Source: Myxococcota bacterium (lineage in GTDB: Bacteria; Myxococcota_A; UBA9160; JAFDET01). From it: a DNA stretch of 35,754 nucleotides. The stretch is from NCBI GenBank assembly GCA_028278065.1, contig JANQFA010000084.1, forward strand, positions 1-35,754. Direction: 5' to 3'. Every line of letters begins with the position of its first letter. Position 1 is the stretch's first letter. Below the pieces are notes generated by a model. It did no database searches. It was not told the DNA's origin and saw nothing but the letters and a program-made list of their open reading frames with translations. The translations under genes and the position numbers were made by a program. This document shows positions 13,861 to 22,995 of this stretch, one piece after another.

Positions 13861-15213
13861 ATGAGCCTCGCGACGGCGACTGCCTCTCCGCCGGATGTCA
13901 AGCTCGTCCTGGATCGGGACGGAGTCATTCTCGAGGCCACCTGCGCCGTCCAGAACGAGGATCTGCGGCCCTGGATCGGGCGCCCCTGGCTGGACACGGT
14001 CGTCGACCCGGGGCGGGCGAAGGTCGAGCGCATCGTCGCCGACGCGCGCAGTGCCGGGGTCTCGGCGTTCCGCCAGGTGAACCAGCGCTTCCCCAGCGGG
14101 CTCGAGCTTCCCATCGAGTACACGGCCGTGCGTCAGGGTCGGAAGGGCCTGGTCGCGATCGGCAAGAGCCTGCAGGCGGTGGCCGATCTCCAGTCCCGTC
14201 TGAACGCCGCACAGCAGGCGATGGAGCGGGACTACTGGAAGCTGCGGGAGGCGGAGACTCGCTGCCGGCTGCTCTTCGACCGATCGCATGAGGCGGTGCT
14301 GGTCGTGCGGGCGGAGGGGCTCGACATCGTCGAGGCCAACCCGGTGGCGCGGAGCGTGCTGGGCATCCTGCAGCCGCTCCCCGAGGCGGACTCGGGCCAG
14401 CCGCTGCTGCCGGAGCTGGCTCCCGAGGATCGCCGGGCCCTGGAGAGGATGCTCAACCGCATCCGGGACAAGGGCAAGGCGCCCGGGATCCTCATCCACC
14501 TCGGAGCCGACGCGCGCCCGTGGATGGTGAGGGCCTCGCTCCTCCCGTCCCATGACGGGCTCGGCTATCTGCTCCAGCTCAGCTCGGCCGACCTGGCCGC
14601 GCCCGCCCCGGGCTGCGAGCTCGACGTCGACGATCTGGTCGAAGGGGCTCCGGACGCGTTCGTGGCGATCGACGCCGTCGGCTCCGTGCTGCGCGCCAAT
14701 CGCTCCTTCCTCGACCTGGTGCAGATGGGCGAGGAGGCCTCGGTCGTGTCGCAGCCTCTCGGCCGCTGGCTCGGACGGGCTGGAGCGGATCTCACGGTGC
14801 TGATCAACCACGTGCGTGAGCACAGTCCGGTGCGCCACTTCGGCACGACCCTGCAAGGGGAGCTGGGTGCGTCCACCGAGGTGGAGGTGGCCGCCTCGGC
14901 CGCTGGAGACGGCAGCGACCCGAGCATCGGGGTGTGGATCCGGGACATCGGAGCGCGCCTGCCGCTGGCGCCCGAGGATGAGTCGCTGGGCAGCGACCTC
15001 GCCGTCCTCACGGAGGCGATCGGCCGGAAGTCCCTGCCCGAGCTGGTCAAGGAGGCCGTCGCGGCACTCGAGCTGCACTACATCGAGGCCGCGCTCGAGC
15101 TCACGGACGGAAACCGCACCGCGGCAGCGCAGCTCCTGGGGGTGAGTCGGCAGAGCTTGCACGCGAAGCTCAATCGCTATGGATCCAATGGCGAGCCGTC
15201 GCGGCTCGAGTGA
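13861..15213 (+). CDS. ppsR1: PpsR/CrtJ-type photosynthesis regulator, copy 1 (no cysteine in the DNA-binding domain)
   Basis: Fis-type transcription factor of the PpsR/CrtJ family, which binds TGT-N12-ACA sites in bch, crt and puc promoters. The 450 residues show an N-terminal PAS-like domain (about 10-120), the Q-linker helix with AQQAMERDYWKLREAETR (about 120-137), two further PAS regions (about 138-245 and 255-370), and a C-terminal helix-turn-helix with RTAAAQLLGVSRQSLHAKLNRYG (about 419-441). At the place of the redox cysteine of Rhodobacter PpsR (Cys424) this protein has Tyr407 (HYIEAALELTDGNR). The ATG at 13861 is chosen over an upstream TTG at 13840, but its ribosome site is weak. 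The bacteriophytochrome gene starts 12 bp after the stop, so this copy is probably the light-controlled one, as known in Rhodopseudomonas and Bradyrhizobium. Confidence 0.92.
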   Translation: MSLATATASPPDVKLVLDRDGVILEATCAVQNEDLRPWIGRPWLDTVVDPGRAKVERIVADARSAGVSAFRQVNQRFPSGLELPIEYTAVRQGRKGLVAIGKSLQAVADLQSRLNAAQQAMERDYWKLREAETRCRLLFDRSHEAVLVVRAEGLDIVEANPVARSVLGILQPLPEADSGQPLLPELAPEDRRALERMLNRIRDKGKAPGILIHLGADARPWMVRASLLPSHDGLGYLLQLSSADLAAPAPGCELDVDDLVEGAPDAFVAIDAVGSVLRANRSFLDLVQMGEEASVVSQPLGRWLGRAGADLTVLINHVREHSPVRHFGTTLQGELGASTEVEVAASAAGDGSDPSIGVWIRDIGARLPLAPEDESLGSDLAVLTEAIGRKSLPELVKEAVAALELHYIEAALELTDGNRTAAAQLLGVSRQSLHAKLNRYGSNGEPSRLE

Positions 15214-15225
15214 CGTCCGAACGCC

Positions 15226-17385
15226 TTGAGGCTCCCTACGCCCTCAGAGAGCCCCGCCTTCGGAGAGGCGGATCTATCGAACTGCGAGCGTGAGCAGATC
15301 CAGCTGGCGGGCGGCATCCAGCCTCACGGAGCGCTGCTCGTGGTCCAGGAGTCGGACCTGGAGATCGTGCAGGTCAGCGCCAACGCGGCGGAGTTCCTGG
15401 GCCTGGACGACCTGATCGGTCAGCGTCTCGATGCCTTGCCCGGAAACCTGGCCGGTGCGGTCACGCCCCACCTCGCCGCGCCGTTGCACGAGATTCCGAG
15501 CGCCGTCCGCGGGACGCTGGGAAGTCCCGACCACGAGCTCGACTGCCTGTTCCACCGCCCGCCTCGAGGAGGGCTCGTGCTCGAGCTGGAGCGCGCCGGG
15601 CCGGTGCTCGACGTGACGGGCGCGGTCGAATCCGCCCTGCCCCTGATCCGCTCCGCAGCCTCGCTCGAGGACCTGGCGGACGAGACGGCGAGCCTGTTCA
15701 AGGAGATCGCGGGCTACGACCGGGCGATGATGTACCGATTCGACGAAGACGGCCACGGCGAGATCCTCTCCGAGCGCCGCGACCCCGAGCTCGAGTCCTA
15801 CCTGGGACAGCGCTATCCGGCCTCGGACATTCCCCAGATCGCCCGCCGCCTCTACGAGCGGAACCGCGTGCGCGTGCTGGCGAACGTCGCCGATCCTCGC
15901 ATTCCGCTCCTGCCGCGTCTCTCCCCGCTCACGGGCGAAGACCTGGACATGTCGCTCTGCTTCCTGCGGGCCATGTCTCCCATCCACGTCCAGTACCTGC
16001 AGAACATGGGGGTGGCTGCGACCCTCGTCGCGTCCTTGATGGTGGGCGGTCGGCTGTGGGGGCTCGTGGCCTGCCACCACTACTCGCCGCGCACGCTGCA
16101 CTACGAGCTGCGCGCGGTCTGCGAGATCCTGGCGGAGAACGTCGCCACCCGGATCACGGCGCTCGAGAGCTTCGCGAAGGCCCAGGCCGAGGTCGGCGTC
16201 AGACGCCTGGAGCAGCGCGTGAACGATGCGATGGCGCGGGACGGCGACTGGCGTGCGGCTCTCTTCGACGGCTCGTCGTCGTTGCTCCATCCCGTCGAGG
16301 CGACCGGCGCTGCGCTCCTGCTGGAGGGCGAGGCGCTCACCGTCGGAGACGTCCCGGGGACCCAGGACATCCGCAGGATCGCCGGCTGGCTGGACGCACG
16401 TCCCACGGCTCCGGTCTTCGCGACCGCGTCACTCGGGCGCGAAGACGCGGCCTTCGAGTCCCTCGGCGACGTCGCGAGCGGCGTGGCTGCGGCACCGGTC
16501 TCGAGCTCCGGGGGTGAGTACATGCTCTGGTTCCGACCCGCCCAGGAGCGAACACTGACCTGGGGAGGCGATCCCCACAAGCCCTTCGTCATGGGTGACG
16601 ACCCGGCCGACCTGTCGCCCCGTCGCTCCTTCGCCCAGTGGCACGAGGAGGTCAGGGGCACCAGCCAGCCATGGGATGCGGCGGACCTGGCCGCCGCGAA
16701 GCTGATCGGAGCGACAGTCGCGGACGTGGTGCTGCAATCACGCGCCGTGCGGATGCTGATCGCGCGGGACCAGCTCGAGGGCGTGCGAAGACAGGTCCAG
16801 CAGTCGGGCGACCCGATCATTCTCGCGGATCCCGACGGGCGGATCCTGCTCACCAACGAGGCGTTCGAACGCCTGCTGAGGGCAGCCCATCCGCACCTGG
16901 AGTGGATCAGCGACCTGCCGCAGCTGTTTGCCGAGCGCGCGGAGCTCCGCGGGCTCGTCGACGATCTGCTCCAGCGGCGGCGTCCGCGCCGCGGCGAGTT
17001 CCAGCTGCGGGTGGCGGACGGAGGGGTCCGACCTCTCCTGATCCGTGCCGATCCGGTGCTGGTCGCACCCAACCGGCTGCTGGGATTCGTCATTCTGGTC
17101 TCCGACCTCACGGAACGCCGCGAGGCGGACGAGGCGCGGCGGCGCTTCCAGGCGCTCGTGGCCGGCCATCCGGGAAGCGTGAAGGGCGGCAGCGCCGACC
17201 CCACATACCAGCACCTGCTGGCCCAGGTGCTCAGCAACGCCCAGCTCGCCGCCATGGAGATCACGGACGGCGTGGACCCCGCACACATGCCGGAGGTGCT
17301 GGAGAGCGTGCGCGCCTCGGTGGAGCGCATGGCGGAGCTCCTCGAGCAGCTCACGTCGCACGCGGCCCCCGTCCGGAAGCGCTAG
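15226..17385 (+). CDS. bphP: Bacteriophytochrome without kinase domain (PAS-GAF-PHY-PAS-helical output)
   Basis: Red/far-red photoreceptor that attaches biliverdin. The 719 residues contain the chromophore cysteine (Cys20 in LSNCE), an N-terminal PAS, a GAF domain with PASDIP (198-203), SPIH (251-254) and the CHHYSPR loop, and a PHY domain with tongue motif PRRSF (465-469). A second PAS follows (about 525-640), then only about 55 residues of helix. There is no ATP-binding kinase domain, so it cannot act as an ordinary histidine kinase. This layout matches RpBphP1 and the Bradyrhizobium phytochrome, which bind PpsR directly and relieve repression in far-red light; ppsR1 just upstream fits that role. 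The TTG at 15226 is the only usual start between the ppsR1 stop and Cys20. Its stop shares CTAG with the convergent heme oxygenase. Confidence 0.94.
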   Translation: MRLPTPSESPAFGEADLSNCEREQIQLAGGIQPHGALLVVQESDLEIVQVSANAAEFLGLDDLIGQRLDALPGNLAGAVTPHLAAPLHEIPSAVRGTLGSPDHELDCLFHRPPRGGLVLELERAGPVLDVTGAVESALPLIRSAASLEDLADETASLFKEIAGYDRAMMYRFDEDGHGEILSERRDPELESYLGQRYPASDIPQIARRLYERNRVRVLANVADPRIPLLPRLSPLTGEDLDMSLCFLRAMSPIHVQYLQNMGVAATLVASLMVGGRLWGLVACHHYSPRTLHYELRAVCEILAENVATRITALESFAKAQAEVGVRRLEQRVNDAMARDGDWRAALFDGSSSLLHPVEATGAALLLEGEALTVGDVPGTQDIRRIAGWLDARPTAPVFATASLGREDAAFESLGDVASGVAAAPVSSSGGEYMLWFRPAQERTLTWGGDPHKPFVMGDDPADLSPRRSFAQWHEEVRGTSQPWDAADLAAAKLIGATVADVVLQSRAVRMLIARDQLEGVRRQVQQSGDPIILADPDGRILLTNEAFERLLRAAHPHLEWISDLPQLFAERAELRGLVDDLLQRRRPRRGEFQLRVADGGVRPLLIRADPVLVAPNRLLGFVILVSDLTERREADEARRRFQALVAGHPGSVKGGSADPTYQHLLAQVLSNAQLAAMEITDGVDPAHMPEVLESVRASVERMAELLEQLTSHAAPVRKR

Positions 17386-18053
17386 TCCGGCACGGAGGAG
17401 ACGGCCTCCTCGACCTCCGTGGAGACCGCGATGTTCAGTCGGAACGCCGCGCGGGCTTCATCGATGACGGTCGACACGTCGACGTGGCGTTCTGCGGCGT
17501 CGAAGGCCGTCCGGTAGTCGGCTCCGAACGAGGCGAGATCGCCAACGCCCGGGTACGCGAAGAAGGAGAGACAGGCGGGGCCGAGATCGAGCGAGCGTCT
17601 CAGCAGACGCTGTACGATCCGGCCGCCGTTCAGATCGCCGAGGTAGCGCGTGTAGGCGTGGCCCAGCAGCGCCCCTCCCGTCCGCTCGTTGGCCTCCCGG
17701 ACGCGGCGGCCGTAGGCGGCGCCCGCCGGCAGCACCGGCAGGGCGTCGCGCCAGTCATGGCCGGCGAGCGCCTCGAGGTCGGCCTCGAGGGCCGCCCGCC
17801 GGTAGACCTCGGGACGCGCGATCCCCACCAGCGCCGCATCCCCGCGTCGCGCCTCGAGAGCGCCTTCGAGGGCATCATAGGCGGGCAGCAGGTTGCGCAG
17901 CAGGAGTGTGTAGCCTGTGCGGGAGGCACGGCCCCGCAGGATGCCGGCGATGATCCCGCTCCGCTCCGCGCGGACGTGCAGATCCCGGGTTCCCTCCTGG
18001 AGCCGGTCGGCCAGGCCGTGCGAATCCTCTCGGCGCGGCGGCGAGGAGCTCAC
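17382..18053 (-). CDS. hmuO: Biliverdin-producing heme oxygenase
   Basis: Oxidatively opens heme to biliverdin, CO and iron. The 223 residues have the HO-1-type proximal histidine His26 in GTRDLHVRAE and the distal-helix glycine motif YLGDLNGGR (about 137-145). The GTG at 18053 is chosen as the nearest start before the conserved fold; no strong ribosome site is visible, and a TTG about 33 bp upstream is possible. The frame is open much further upstream, but that is a shadow of pyc. It lies 47 bp behind pyc on the minus strand and converges with bphP. The inferred job is supply of biliverdin to the phytochrome, although iron recycling cannot be excluded. Confidence 0.93.
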   Translation of the reverse strand: MSSSPPRREDSHGLADRLQEGTRDLHVRAERSGIIAGILRGRASRTGYTLLLRNLLPAYDALEGALEARRGDAALVGIARPEVYRRAALEADLEALAGHDWRDALPVLPAGAAYGRRVREANERTGGALLGHAYTRYLGDLNGGRIVQRLLRRSLDLGPACLSFFAYPGVGDLASFGADYRTAFDAAERHVDVSTVIDEARAAFRLNIAVSTEVEEAVSSVPD

Positions 18054-18100
18054 CTCGTCAGGATAGGACCGGGTCGCGACGCTCTGCAAGGAGGGCCGCG

Positions 18101-21100
18101 TCACTCGAACTCGACGAGCAGGTCCTTGGCGTCCACCTCGGTGTCGGGAACGGCGACCACCCGCTTCACCACGGCGTCGCGGTCCGCCACCACGGCCGTC
18201 TCCATCTTCATCGCCTCGAGCGTGAGCAGCAGGTCGCCGCGCCGGACCGACTGTCCGGGCTCCACCGCGACCGAGACCACCAGGCCCGGCATGGGCGCGG
18301 CCACGTGCCGCGGGTCGGACAGGTCCGCCCGCTCGTGCAGCACGACCTCGTGTGCCAGGCTGCGGTCGCGGATGCGCACCGATGCGGGCTGGCCGTTGAT
18401 CTCGAAGAAGAGGTGGCGCATCCCCTCCACGTCGGGATCCGACACCGTGAGGTAGCGAAGCACGGCCTGGCTTCCGTCCTCGATCATCGTCACGGTCACG
18501 TCTTCCTCCGGGCGCATGCCGTAGAAGAACACGTGAGTGGGCAGGACGCTGACGTGGCCGTATCTCTGCGCGTGCTCCTCGTAGTCGGCGAAGACCTTCG
18601 GGTACATGTTGTGGCTGGCGAGGTCGCGGTCGTCGGCCGGGCGGCCGATCGACTCCGCCAGCGACGCCCGTTCGGCCTCGAGATCCACGGGCGCGAAGTG
18701 CGCTCCGGGCCGACCGGTGAGCGGTGTGCGACCCCGAAGCACCTTCTTCTGGAGCGCCTCGGGAAAGCCCCCCGGCGGCTGTCCCAGCTCTCCGGCGAAG
18801 AAGGCCACGACCGAGTCGGGAAAGGAGATCTCCACCTCGGGATCGCAGACCTGCTCGATGTTCAGCTCCGACGTGACCATCAGCAGCGCCATGTCGCCGA
18901 CCACCTTCGATGAAGGCGTCACCTTCACGATGTCGCCGAAGGCTGCGTTGACGTCGGAGTAGGCGCGCGCCACCTCGTGCCAGCGCCGCCCGATGCCGAG
19001 CGACTCGGCCTGCTCCTTCAGGTTGGTGAACTGACCGCCCGGCATCTCGTGGAGATAGACCTCCGAGGCTCCGGAACGGACGTCGGGCTCGAACGCGGCG
19101 TACTGGATGCGAACCTGCTCCCAGTAGTCGCTGATGGCGCGAATCGCCGCCTCGTCGAGCCCCGGATCCGCGTCGGTGAAGCGCAGGGCGGCGACGGCGG
19201 AGCCCATGCAGGGCTGGGAGGTGAGTCCGCTCATGGAGTCCACCGCGACGTCGAAGGCGTCCACCCCGGCCTCCACCGCCGCCACGATGCTGGCCACGGC
19301 CGCCCCGCTCGTGTCGTGTGTATGGAAATGGATCGGCAGCCCGACCTCGTTCTTCAGCGCGCGGATCAGCTTCGTCGCCGCGGCCGGCTTCAGGAGCCCG
19401 GCCATGTCCTTGATGGCGAGGATGTGTGCTCCCGCCGCCTCCAGCTCTCGGGCCAGGGAGACGTAGTAGGCCAGGTCGTACTTCGGGCGCCGCGGGTCCA
19501 GGAGATCGCCCGTGTAGCAGATGGCGGCCTCCGCGATCTTGCCCGTCTCGAGCACCGCGTCGATCGCCTCGCGCATGTTCTCCACCCAGTTCAGGCAGTC
19601 GAAGATGCGGAACACATCGACGCCCGCTTCCGCTGCGACGCCGGTGAAGTGGCGCACGACGTTGTCGGGGTAGTTCGTGTAGCCGACCGCGTTGGAGGAG
19701 CGCAGCAGCATCTGCTGCATCAGGTTGGGCATCGCCGCGGAGAGATCGGCGAGTCGTTGCCAGGGGTCCTCCTTGAGGAAGCGCATGGCGACGTCGAAGG
19801 TCGCCCCGCCCCACGATTCGACCGAGAAGAGCTGGGGCAGGAGGCGCGCGTAGTGTGGGGCGATGCGCAGCATGTCGAGCGTGCGCATGCGGGTGGCCAG
19901 GAGGGACTGGTGGGCGTCGCGGAACGTCGTGTCCGTCACCACCGGAGTCGGCTGCTCCTGCAGCCAGCGGACCACGGCCGCGGCGCCGTCACGTTCGAGA
20001 ATCTGCCGCACGCCATCCCGGGTCTCACCTTCCGGCAGCGGCGGCGGCTCCGGCTCCTGCCAGCTGCGTGGCTTCGACCGGCCTTGAACCTGGGCGTTTC
20101 CGTTCACGATCACGTCGCCGATGTAGTGGATGAGCTTGATGGGCTGGGTCTGCGGCAGGGGGAGGTCGAAGAGCTCGGGGGTCTCGTCGATGAACCGCGT
20201 CGTGTAGTCACCCGGCAGGAAGCGCGGGTGCCGCACGAGTCCCTGGAGGAAGTCCAGATTCGTCTCGACCCCGCGAACCCGGAACTCGCGCAGGGCGCGA
20301 TGCATGCGGTCCGTGGCCTCCTGGTCGTCGCGGCCCGAAGCGGTCAGCTTGACCAGCAGGCTGTCGTAGTGCCGCGTGATGACGGCTCCCGAGTAGGCCG
20401 TGCCCTCGTCCAGGCGGATGCCGGTTCCGGCCGGCCCGCGGTACGACGCGATTCTCCCGAAGTCCGGGATGAAGTTGTTGCGGGGGTCCTCCGTCGTGAC
20501 CCGGCACTGGATCGCGGATCCGCGCAGGCGGATGCCCTCCTGCGCGGGGATCCCGGTCTCGCGAGAGCCGATGCGGGCGCCGGCCGCGATCTGGATCTGC
20601 GCCTTGACGATGTCGAGGCCGGTCACCTGCTCGGTGACGGTGTGCTCCACCTGCACGCGCGGGTTGACCTCGATGAAGTAGAACTCGTCCGTGTCGCGAT
20701 CCTGGAGGAACTCGACCGTTCCCGCGTTGACGTAGGAAACGGAGTGGGCGAGGCGCAGCGCGGCTTCGCAGATCTCTCGTCTGCCCGCATCGTCCAGATA
20801 CGGCGCCGGCGCGCGCTCCACGACCTTCTGGTGCCGGCGCTGAACGGTGCAGTCGCGCTCGAACAGGTGCACGACGTTGCCGTGGTGGTCGCCGAGGATC
20901 TGAACCTCGACGTGGCGCGCGTTGCGCACGAGCTTCTCGAAGTAGACCTCGTCGCTCCCGAAGGCGGCGCGGGCCTCGCGGCGCGCGATCTCCAGCTGGC
21001 TCTCCAGCTCCTCGGAACCCTCGACGACGCGCATGCCGCGGCCCCCACCGCCCCAGCTCGCCTTGAGCATCACCGGGTAGCCGATCGCCTCGGCGAGGCG

Positions 21101-21553
21101 CGCTGCCTCGCTCGGGTCGCCCGGAAGCGGGTCGCTGGCCGGCATCACCGGCACGTCGGCCGCTCGAGCGATCTCGCGGGCCTGGACCTTGTTGCCCAGG
21201 CGGCGCATCACGTCCGGCTGCGGGCCGATGAAGGTGATCCCCGCAGAGGCGCAGCGTTCGGCGAAGTCCGGGTTCTCCGACAGGAATCCGTAGCCGGGGT
21301 GCACGGCGTCGCAGCCGGACTCGCGCGCCACCCGCAGCATCTCGTCGATGTCGAGGTAGGCGCCTGCCGGCGTGCTCCCCCGGCCCACCAGGTAGGCCTC
21401 CGGCGCGGCGAAGCGGTGCAGCGTGAGGTGGTCCTCCTCGGAGTACACGTTGACCGCCTCGAGGCCCAGCTCCTGGGCTGCGCGCACGATGCGGATCGCG
21501 ATCTCGCTGCGGTTGGCGACGAGGATCTTGGTGATGGGGCCGGCCGGCGACAT
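18101..21553 (-). CDS. pyc: Pyruvate carboxylase (full-length single-chain)
   Basis: Biotin enzyme that carboxylates pyruvate to oxaloacetate with bicarbonate and ATP, replenishing the TCA cycle. The 1150 residues include an N-terminal biotin carboxylase (residues 1 to about 455, ATP-grasp loop KASWGGGGRGM, and FIEVNPRVQVEHTVTE), a carboxyltransferase TIM barrel beginning VVTDTTFRDAHQSLLATRMRT with the metal site HFHTHDTSG, the tetramerisation region, and a C-terminal biotinyl domain with EAMKMET (biotin lysine 1116). The ATG at 21553 gives the usual MSPAGPITKILVANRSEIA start and lies 2 bp after the tolC stop, so the two genes are coupled. It is not a standard photosynthesis-cluster gene. Anaplerotic CO2 fixation by Pyc is known to matter in aerobic anoxygenic phototrophs, which would explain its place here. 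Confidence 0.97.
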   Translation of the reverse strand: MSPAGPITKILVANRSEIAIRIVRAAQELGLEAVNVYSEEDHLTLHRFAAPEAYLVGRGSTPAGAYLDIDEMLRVARESGCDAVHPGYGFLSENPDFAERCASAGITFIGPQPDVMRRLGNKVQAREIARAADVPVMPASDPLPGDPSEAARLAEAIGYPVMLKASWGGGGRGMRVVEGSEELESQLEIARREARAAFGSDEVYFEKLVRNARHVEVQILGDHHGNVVHLFERDCTVQRRHQKVVERAPAPYLDDAGRREICEAALRLAHSVSYVNAGTVEFLQDRDTDEFYFIEVNPRVQVEHTVTEQVTGLDIVKAQIQIAAGARIGSRETGIPAQEGIRLRGSAIQCRVTTEDPRNNFIPDFGRIASYRGPAGTGIRLDEGTAYSGAVITRHYDSLLVKLTASGRDDQEATDRMHRALREFRVRGVETNLDFLQGLVRHPRFLPGDYTTRFIDETPELFDLPLPQTQPIKLIHYIGDVIVNGNAQVQGRSKPRSWQEPEPPPLPEGETRDGVRQILERDGAAAVVRWLQEQPTPVVTDTTFRDAHQSLLATRMRTLDMLRIAPHYARLLPQLFSVESWGGATFDVAMRFLKEDPWQRLADLSAAMPNLMQQMLLRSSNAVGYTNYPDNVVRHFTGVAAEAGVDVFRIFDCLNWVENMREAIDAVLETGKIAEAAICYTGDLLDPRRPKYDLAYYVSLARELEAAGAHILAIKDMAGLLKPAAATKLIRALKNEVGLPIHFHTHDTSGAAVASIVAAVEAGVDAFDVAVDSMSGLTSQPCMGSAVAALRFTDADPGLDEAAIRAISDYWEQVRIQYAAFEPDVRSGASEVYLHEMPGGQFTNLKEQAESLGIGRRWHEVARAYSDVNAAFGDIVKVTPSSKVVGDMALLMVTSELNIEQVCDPEVEISFPDSVVAFFAGELGQPPGGFPEALQKKVLRGRTPLTGRPGAHFAPVDLEAERASLAESIGRPADDRDLASHNMYPKVFADYEEHAQRYGHVSVLPTHVFFYGMRPEEDVTVTMIEDGSQAVLRYLTVSDPDVEGMRHLFFEINGQPASVRIRDRSLAHEVVLHERADLSDPRHVAAPMPGLVVSVAVEPGQSVRRGDLLLTLEAMKMETAVVADRDAVVKRVVAVPDTEVDAKDLLVEFE

Positions 21554-21555
21554 GG

Positions 21556-22995
21556 CTACAGATCCATCGCGACGGCGGCCCGGTACCTGGCCAGCGCGCG
21601 AAAGTAGTCCGCCTGCGTCCGGATCAGGGCCCGGTTGGACTCCGCCGTCTGCAGCTCGCGGATGTTGACGTTGATGAGGTTGCTCGTCCCCAGGGTTCGA
21701 CGCCGCTCCTCTGCGCTCTCGAGCTGACGGGCCAGCTCGAGGTTGCGCCTCGACTCGGTGGTCTGGGCGAAGGCCGCCTCGAGGTTGGCCATCGCCCGCT
21801 GGATCTCGGCGGCGATGCGGTCGCGGGCGAAGCGCTGCTCGCTGGAGAGCCGGTCGAGCTGCGCCTTCGCCTTCAGGGCCCGCCCGCGCGCCTCGCGTCG
21901 TTGGACCGGGAGCTCGAAGCGGAGCAGCACCTTGGCCTCGGTCTCGCCACGGGGATCGGGTGAGATGGAGCCCTCGCTGGAGATCCCCGGCTCGGCGCTT
22001 CCTCCGTCGCGCGACCCTTCGAGACGCAGGCGGATCGAGGGCAGGGTGTCGTTGCGCGCCAGGGCGAGGTCCACCTCGGCCCGATCGGTCTCGAGGGCGA
22101 GGCTCGTCAGCAGCGGGTGGGCTTCCAGGGCCCGCTCGATGTCGCGCGTCGCCTGGGCGGGATCGGGCTCGCTCTCGGCCGGGAAGTCCGCAGGGGTCCG
22201 CTCGCGCTCCACCACCACCGGGTTGCCGTCGCCGTCGCGCAGGAAGAGCGACAGGCCGATCGCGGCCTCGCGCGCGCTGCGCTCGGCCTCGCGCAGCCGG
22301 ATGCGCCGCGCGACGATCAGCCGCTCGTTGTCCGCCAGGTCCACCCGCGGGAGGGCGCCCCGCGTCACGCGTCCCGCGATCTGGCCCTGCCTTGCCTCTG
22401 CCACCTCCAGCAGCCGCTCCTCGACGGCCACCCCCAGCTGTGCGGCCAGCCAACCCCAGTAGGCGAGGGCCGCCTCGCGACGGAAGGCGATGCGTTGGAG
22501 CGTCACCTCGACGTCGGCGCGGCTGACATCGAGCTCGGCCTGGGCCAGACGCGCTCGGGGCCCGTCGATCGAGCCGCCCCGCAGCAGGGGGAGCTCCATG
22601 CCCCCGAAGACCTCACCGCCGGAGTTGGTGTGCCGGTATCCGTCGTACGCCGGGAAGGTGCCCCGGCCGACCCGGTAGCCGGCGAAGAAGCGGGCGCCCC
22701 ACAGGCGGGTGGCCTGCTCCACCGCCGCCCCGCCGGCGTAGTTCTCGTAGAAGCCGGCGGGACGCAGATCGCCGTCCGCGCGAAGCAACGTGTCGAATCC
22801 GCCGCGCGCCGAACGCAGCCCACCCGTCGCGGCCAGACGGTCGGCCTCGACGGCGCGCAGCAGGGGATAGGCCGTGTCCACGGCGATCAGCACCTCTTCG
22901 AGCCGCAGAGCTCCCGGCCCCGTGCCCGTCGCCTCTCGTGCCGCAGCGAGCCCCGGGACCAGGGTCAGCGCCAGCGCCAGGATGACCAGCCTCAT
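21556..22995 (-). CDS. TolC-family outer membrane efflux protein
   Basis: Outer-membrane factor with paired long helices that would form the exit duct of a tripartite efflux pump or type I secretion system. The ATG at 22995 has AAGGGGGA about 7 bp upstream and gives a clear signal peptide (MRLVILALALTLVPGLAAA, cleavage after about residue 19). The 479 residues repeat a heptad-like pattern in two halves, with VDTAYPLLRAVEADRLAA near the start and LGTSNLINVNIRELQTAESNRALIRTQADYFRALARYRAA near the end. No inner-membrane pump or adaptor gene lies beside it; instead pyruvate carboxylase follows after 2 bp and a CitE-like lyase lies upstream. Its substrate is unknown. The family call is firm; any link to phototrophy is inference. 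Confidence 0.88.
   Translation of the reverse strand: MRLVILALALTLVPGLAAAREATGTGPGALRLEEVLIAVDTAYPLLRAVEADRLAATGGLRSARGGFDTLLRADGDLRPAGFYENYAGGAAVEQATRLWGARFFAGYRVGRGTFPAYDGYRHTNSGGEVFGGMELPLLRGGSIDGPRARLAQAELDVSRADVEVTLQRIAFRREAALAYWGWLAAQLGVAVEERLLEVAEARQGQIAGRVTRGALPRVDLADNERLIVARRIRLREAERSAREAAIGLSLFLRDGDGNPVVVERERTPADFPAESEPDPAQATRDIERALEAHPLLTSLALETDRAEVDLALARNDTLPSIRLRLEGSRDGGSAEPGISSEGSISPDPRGETEAKVLLRFELPVQRREARGRALKAKAQLDRLSSEQRFARDRIAAEIQRAMANLEAAFAQTTESRRNLELARQLESAEERRRTLGTSNLINVNIRELQTAESNRALIRTQADYFRALARYRAAVAMDL

Noticed and set aside
11728..15162. A 1144-codon open frame on the minus strand across dxs and ppsR1
   Set aside because: It is antisense to two well-recognised genes, has low-complexity Arg/Gly/Ala composition and is explained by high GC at third positions.
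17382..19814. An 810-codon frame that would fuse a long N-terminal part to heme oxygenase
   Set aside because: Only the last 223 residues are heme oxygenase; the rest is an out-of-frame shadow of pyc.
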